A stretch of 36,426 bases of DNA from NCBI RefSeq assembly GCF_900104135.1, contig NZ_FNIV01000016.1, positions 1 to 36,426 of the forward strand, written 5' to 3'. The notes beneath the pieces were generated by a model. That model searched no databases. It saw nothing but the letters and a program-made list of their open reading frames with translations, and was not told where the DNA came from. Below, one piece after another: positions 33,065 to 36,426 of this stretch. Made by a program: the position numbers and the translations under genes. The DNA comes from Halomonas shengliensis (GTDB taxonomy: Bacteria > Pseudomonadota > Gammaproteobacteria > Pseudomonadales > Halomonadaceae). How positions within the stretch are numbered: the first letter of the stretch is position 1; each line of letters begins with the position of its first letter.

Positions 33065-33136
33065 GTGCACCCCTGCCCGCTCCTGCCCCGCATCCTGCCT
33101 GGTCGTCACTCCACCCGCTGGATGCCCGTTCGATGA
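33065..33136 (+). CDS. Possible 23-codon leader ORF coupled to thiO
   Basis: GTG 33065 opens a 23-codon frame (Val-His-Pro-Cys-Pro-Leu-Leu-Pro...) ending in TGA at 33134-33136, which overlaps the thiO ATG (33133-33135) as ATGA. The GGAGG of the riboswitch core lies ten bases before the GTG. thiO itself has no Shine-Dalgarno sequence. The arrangement suggests that ligand-controlled translation of this leader is passed on to thiO. It is a reading-frame observation only; no protein evidence is possible here. Confidence 0.35.
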   Translation: MHPCPLLPRILPGRHSTRWMPVR

Positions 33137-34233
33137 GTCGACTCCCCCAACAGCGCTTCGCCGTGGCCGGCGCCGGCCTGCTCGGCCGCCTGGTGGCCTG
33201 GCGCCTGCTGCGCGACGGCCACGCCGTCACCCTCTATGACGCCGGCGACCTGGACACCCCTCCCGCCGCCGCCTGGACCGCCGCCGGCATGGTCGCCCCC
33301 CTGGCCGAGACCGTGGTCAGCGAGCGCTGTGTCTACGACATGGGCCGCATGGCCCTGACCCGCTGGCCCGAGTGGCTGGCCGAGCTCGAGGCCCCCGGGC
33401 TCTGGCACCCTCACGGCAGCCTGGTGGTGGCCCATCCCCAGGACGAGGGCGAGCTGACCCAGTTCCGCCGCGAGCTCGACGACGCCCTGGGTGCACCGGC
33501 GCGCTACCGCCCGCTGTCGGGCGCCGACCTCCAGGCCCTGGAACCCGACCTGGCGGAAGGCTTCCGCCATGGCCTCTTCCTCGAGGAGGAGGCCCACCTG
33601 GACAACCGCGAGCTGCTCGCCCGGCTGCTGGCGGCGATCCGCGAGCTAGGGGGCGAGTGCTACGCCCATACGCCGGTCGAGACCCGGCCCGGCGAGGTCG
33701 AGAGCGCCGCCGGCCGGCGCACCTTCGACCGGGTGATCGACTGCCGCGGCCATGGCGCCAGGCCGCGCCACCCCACCCTGCGTGGCGTGCGTGGCGAGAC
33801 CCTGCAGGTGCACACCGAGGAGGTGCGGCTGTCACGCCCGGTGCGCCTGATGCACCCCCGCTACCAGCTCTATGTGGTGCCCAAGCCGGACGGCCGCTTC
33901 GTGGTCGGCGCCACCTCCATCGAGAGCGAGGACCGCTCACCCATCTCGCTGCAGTCGTCACTGGAGCTCTCAAGCGTGCTCTATACCCTGTCGCCGGCCT
34001 TCGCCGAGGCGCGGGTGCTCGAGCAGGGCGTCAACCTGCGCCCGGCGTTTCGCGACAACCTGCCCCATGTCACCCATCGCGACGGCCTGACCAGCGCCAA
34101 CGGCCTCTTCCGCCACGGCTATCTGCTGGCCCCCGCGGTGGTCGACCACCTGCTGGCCGAGGTCCGCGGCGCGGGCGAGCGCCCCTTCGCCGCGGTGCTG
34201 GCCGAGACCGCCCCCGAGGAGAGCGCATCATGA
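33133..34233 (+). CDS. thiO: Glycine oxidase ThiO
   Basis: A 366-residue FAD enzyme that oxidises glycine to the imine (dehydroglycine) used in thiazole synthesis. The dinucleotide-binding motif is GAGLLG near residue 13, followed by the DAO-family block [15 protein letters not shown]. The C-terminal motif includes [13 protein letters not shown] and [13 protein letters not shown], typical of ThiO. The start lacks a ribosome site and is overlapped by an upstream leader frame. Its stop overlaps a possible early start of thiS. Confidence 0.95.
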   Translation: MSRLPQQRFAVAGAGLLGRLVAWRLLRDGHAVTLYDAGDLDTPPAAAWTAAGMVAPLAETVVSERCVYDMGRMALTRWPEWLAELEAPGLWHPHGSLVVAHPQDEGELTQFRRELDDALGAPARYRPLSGADLQALEPDLAEGFRHGLFLEEEAHLDNRELLARLLAAIRELGGECYAHTPVETRPGEVESAAGRRTFDRVIDCRGHGARPRHPTLRGVRGETLQVHTEEVRLSRPVRLMHPRYQLYVVPKPDGRFVVGATSIESEDRSPISLQSSLELSSVLYTLSPAFAEARVLEQGVNLRPAFRDNLPHVTHRDGLTSANGLFRHGYLLAPAVVDHLLAEVRGAGERPFAAVLAETAPEESAS

Positions 34234-34259
34234 AGGAAGGCATCCAGGAGAAACACGCC

Positions 34260-34469
34260 ATGCACGAGATCACCCTGAGCCTCAACGGCGAGGCCGCCCG
34301 ATTGCCCGCGGGCACCGCCCTGGACCAGGCCCTGGAGCGCTGGGGCTACGGCGGCCGGCGCGTCGCCGTGGCCATCAACGACACCTTCGCCCCGCGCTCC
34401 AGCTGGGCGGAGCGCACCCTCGACGACGGCGACCGCATCGATATCGTGGCCCCGGTAGGAGGCGGCTGA
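34260..34469 (+). CDS. thiS: Sulfur carrier protein ThiS
   Basis: A 69-residue ubiquitin-fold carrier that is thiocarboxylated at its C-terminal Gly-Gly (VAPVGGG) and delivers sulfur to ThiG. The ATG at 34260 has AGGAG nine bases upstream and gives the usual length. An in-frame ATG at 34230, overlapping the thiO stop as ATGA, also has GAGGAG and would add ten residues. The stop overlaps the thiG ATG (TGATG). Confidence 0.93.
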   Translation: MHEITLSLNGEAARLPAGTALDQALERWGYGGRRVAVAINDTFAPRSSWAERTLDDGDRIDIVAPVGGG

Positions 34470-35278
34470 TGAACACGCTCAAAGACGACCAGCATGACGC
34501 CCTGGAGCTGTATGGCGAGGCCTTCACCAGCCGCCTCCTGCTGGGCACCGCCCTCTACCCTTCGCCGGCGGTGATGCAGGAGGCGATCGCCGCCGCCAAC
34601 TGCGACATGGTCACCCTGGGCCTGCGCCGCCAGAACCCCGCCGGCGGCGACGGCGACGCCTTCTGGCAGATCCTGCGCGAGAGCGGCTGCCGGCTGCTGC
34701 CCAACACTGCCGGCTGCCGCTCCGCCCGGGAGGCGATCACCCTGGCCGAGATGTCCCGGGAGCTGTTCGACACCCCCTGGATCAAGCTCGAGGTGATCGG
34801 CGACGACTACAACCTCCAGCCCGACCCCTTCGGGCTGCTGGAGGCCGCCCGGGAACTAATCGACCAGGGCTTCAAGGTGCTGCCCTACTGTACCGACGAC
34901 CTGGTGCTCTGCCAGCGGCTGCGCGAGGCCGGCTGCCAGGCGCTGATGCCCTGGGGCGCCCCCATCGGCACCGGTCGTGGCCTGATGAATCGTTACGCCC
35001 TGCGCACCCTGCGCGAACGCCTGGATGTGCCGCTGATCATCGACGCCGGCCTCGGCGCCCCCTCCCAGGCCGCCGAGGCGATGGAGATGGGCTTCGACGG
35101 CGTGCTGCTCAACACCGCCGTGGCCAAGGCGCGGCGGCCGGCGGCGATGGCCTCGGCCTTCGCCCGCGCCATCGAGGCGGGCCGCGAGGCCCATAGCGCC
35201 GGGCTGATGGAACGGCGCCAGACGGCAAGCCCCAGCACCCCGACCCTGGGCCAGCCTTTCTGGCACACCGGCGGATAG
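34469..35278 (+). CDS. thiG: Thiazole synthase ThiG
   Basis: A 269-residue TIM-barrel enzyme that builds thiazole phosphate from deoxyxylulose phosphate, dehydroglycine and ThiS thiocarboxylate. The Schiff-base lysine lies in [10 protein letters not shown]. Other family blocks: [14 protein letters not shown] and [19 protein letters not shown]. Length is normal. It closes the thiO-thiS-thiG operon; thiE and thiF are not in this window. Confidence 0.97.
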   Translation: MNTLKDDQHDALELYGEAFTSRLLLGTALYPSPAVMQEAIAAANCDMVTLGLRRQNPAGGDGDAFWQILRESGCRLLPNTAGCRSAREAITLAEMSRELFDTPWIKLEVIGDDYNLQPDPFGLLEAARELIDQGFKVLPYCTDDLVLCQRLREAGCQALMPWGAPIGTGRGLMNRYALRTLRERLDVPLIIDAGLGAPSQAAEAMEMGFDGVLLNTAVAKARRPAAMASAFARAIEAGREAHSAGLMERRQTASPSTPTLGQPFWHTGG

Positions 35279-35387
35279 CCAGGACGCCAGCCAGCCCGGC
35301 TCACGCATCAGGCCTCACTCGGCGATCACATGGCGCCGACTCGCTGCGCTCACTAGAGTGAAACAAGGCAAACGGGGAGGGCATGAC

Positions 35388-36245
35388 ATGGGCGAGCGAG
35401 AGGACGAGGCCGACTTCGTGGTGCAGCAGGTGCGCATGCTGCGGCGCGGGGACGGCGGCGAGGAGGTCATGGCGCTGCAGCGGCTGCTGCAACAGGCAGG
35501 CCACCGCCTGGTGATCGACGGCGATTACGGACCGGCCACCGAGCGCGCGGTACGCGCCTTCCAGCGCCGGGTCGGACTGGTGGCGGACGGCATCGCGGGC
35601 CCCAAGACCCTGCAGGCGTTGCGCGAGAGCCCGCCGGACGAGCGGCTGCTGCAGCAGGCCGACCTGGAGTGGGCCGCCGCCGAGCTCGACGTACCCGTGG
35701 CGGCGGTGATGGCGGTCAACGAGGTGGAGTCACGCGGCAGCGGCTTCTTTCCCAACGACAGGCCGGCCATCCTATTCGAGCGCCACATCATGTACCGGCG
35801 GCTCAAGCACCATGGCCTAGACCCCGCGCCCCACCGCGCCCAGCACCCCGACCTGGTCAACCCCTCGGCCGGGGGCTATGCCGGCGGCGTACGGGAGTAT
35901 GACCGACTGACGCGGGCACAGCGGATCCACCACGACAGCGCCCTGGAGTCGGCCTCCTGGGGGCTCTTCCAGATCATGGGCTTCCACTGGCAGCACCTGG
36001 GCTACGACAGCGCCAGCCACTACGTGGAGTGCATGCACAGGCGTGAGCGAGACCACCTCGACGCCTTCGTCCGCTTCATCGGCAAGGACAGGCGCCTGCA
36101 CGACAGCCTGCGCGACCAGGACTGGGCGCGCTTCGCCCGCTACTACAACGGCCCCGCCTACGCCCGCAACCGCTACGACGAGAAGATGGCCCGGGCCTTC
36201 GCCCGGCACAGCCACGCCTTGGGCGACGGCGGGATGCTGGCCTGA
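35388..36245 (+). CDS. N-acetylmuramidase (DUF3380) with peptidoglycan-binding domain
   Basis: A 285-residue protein. An N-terminal PG_binding_1 domain (about 18-80: LRRGDGGEEVMALQRLLQQA, DGDYGPATERAVRAFQ) is followed by a DUF3380 muramidase domain (about 95-275) with the catalytic Glu in the motif NEVESRGSGFF, then ILFERHIMYRRL and ASWGLFQIMGFHW. This plan is that of phage endolysins, but no signal peptide, holin or other phage gene is next to it. I chose ATG 35388 because GGGAGG lies seven bases upstream. It could be a domesticated prophage lysin or a housekeeping cell-wall enzyme. Confidence 0.9.
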   Translation: MGEREDEADFVVQQVRMLRRGDGGEEVMALQRLLQQAGHRLVIDGDYGPATERAVRAFQRRVGLVADGIAGPKTLQALRESPPDERLLQQADLEWAAAELDVPVAAVMAVNEVESRGSGFFPNDRPAILFERHIMYRRLKHHGLDPAPHRAQHPDLVNPSAGGYAGGVREYDRLTRAQRIHHDSALESASWGLFQIMGFHWQHLGYDSASHYVECMHRRERDHLDAFVRFIGKDRRLHDSLRDQDWARFARYYNGPAYARNRYDEKMARAFARHSHALGDGGMLA

Positions 36246-36289
36246 CGACAGCCGCCGTCATGGCAATGAGGCACGCAACGGCGCCCACG

Positions 36290-36322
36290 AAAAAGCCGCT
36301 TAGCGGGGTGCGCTAAGCGGCT
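36290..36322 (-). terminator. Strong terminator downstream of the tRNA locus
   Basis: AGCCGCTTAGCG (36294-36305) pairs perfectly with CGCTAAGCGGCT (36311-36322). On the minus strand it is followed by TTTTTCG. It lies 17 bases past the tRNA CCA end, where a tRNA terminator belongs. It may also stop the convergent muramidase transcript. Confidence 0.85.
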
Positions 36323-36339
36323 GATTCGATGTGTCTTGT

Positions 36340-36390
36340 TGGTGGAGCCTAGCGGGATCGAACCGCTGACCTCAACACTGCCAGTGTTGC
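36340..36390 (-). pseudogene. 3' half of tRNA-Ala(GGC), 5' half absent
   Basis: Read on the minus strand, positions 36390 to 36340 give base 26, the anticodon stem CAACA/TGTTG with loop CTGGCAG (anticodon GGC), variable loop AGGTC, T-arm AGCGG-TTCGATC-CCGCT, acceptor strand AGGCTCC, discriminator A and encoded CCA. U70 fits the G3-U70 alanine identity pair. The D-arm (GCTC...GAGC) and 5' acceptor (expected GGGGCCT) should lie at 36391-36415 but do not: that stretch cannot pair with AGGCTCC. The likely explanation is a 3' fragment displaced by integration of an element that starts to the right. A functional but aberrant tRNA is unlikely. Confidence 0.7.
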
Positions 36391-36426
36391 CTACAGCCTC
36401 GCCTAACCTACTGCCATCATTAGAGA

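Noticed and set aside
36340..36426. 3' end of tmRNA (ssrA) running off the window
   Set aside because: The alanine-type acceptor would fit tmRNA, but a proper 7-base anticodon loop with GGC and the tRNA-Ala variable loop AGGTC are present, and the conserved tmRNA 3' sequence around CTAAGCATGTAG is not.

Overview
The window is GC-rich chromosomal DNA, very probably from a moderately halophilic gammaproteobacterium close to Halomonas (Halomonadaceae). This rests on the acidic, Asp/Glu-rich protein composition, the GC-rich third positions and the gene content. It is an inference; no 16S or ribosomal gene is present. Most of the window is ordinary backbone (metG, nth, argG, argF, rnt, grxD, thiI, thiOSG). 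Two blocks are less ordinary.

Region 1 (1-10921, minus strand) is a complete type I secretion adhesin locus. Reading with transcription: a TolC outer-membrane channel fused to an OmpA peptidoglycan-binding domain, a LapB-like ABC exporter with a degenerate C39 domain, a LapC/HlyD-like adaptor, a LuxR-type regulator with a degenerate receiver domain, and then two LapA-like adhesins with near-identical N-terminal retention modules. One adhesin is short and complete (981 aa); the other runs off the left edge. Both have matching upstream regions, so promoter and retention module seem to have been duplicated together.

Region 2 (11347-21803) holds an unrecognised 93-residue protein gene, thiI (4-thiouridine/thiazole sulfur transfer), a divergent bifunctional penicillin-binding protein, metG, an orphan RnfB-like ferredoxin without its membrane anchor, nth, an ElyC-like membrane protein gene and a glutathione S-transferase gene. 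A REP-like palindromic element lies just before nth.

Region 3 (21878-28825) is a signalling cluster: a CheY-like receiver, a membrane protein that joins a PAS domain and a degenerate kinase to a DnaQ-type 3'-5' exonuclease, a small membrane protein, a sodium/solute-symporter histidine kinase (CrbS/CbrA type), and, converging on it, a short DUF294 nucleotidyltransferase. This is the best candidate in the window for a little-described system.

Region 4 (28508-36245) holds hlyU-family and argG genes, rnt, grxD, argF, a 101-residue gene under a strong promoter with a 24-bp palindromic operator, a TPP riboswitch controlling thiO-thiS-thiG through a possible leader ORF, and a peptidoglycan-binding N-acetylmuramidase. 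At the right edge lies the 3' half of a tRNA-Ala(GGC) gene without its 5' half, which suggests the end (attR) of an integrated element starting just beyond the window.
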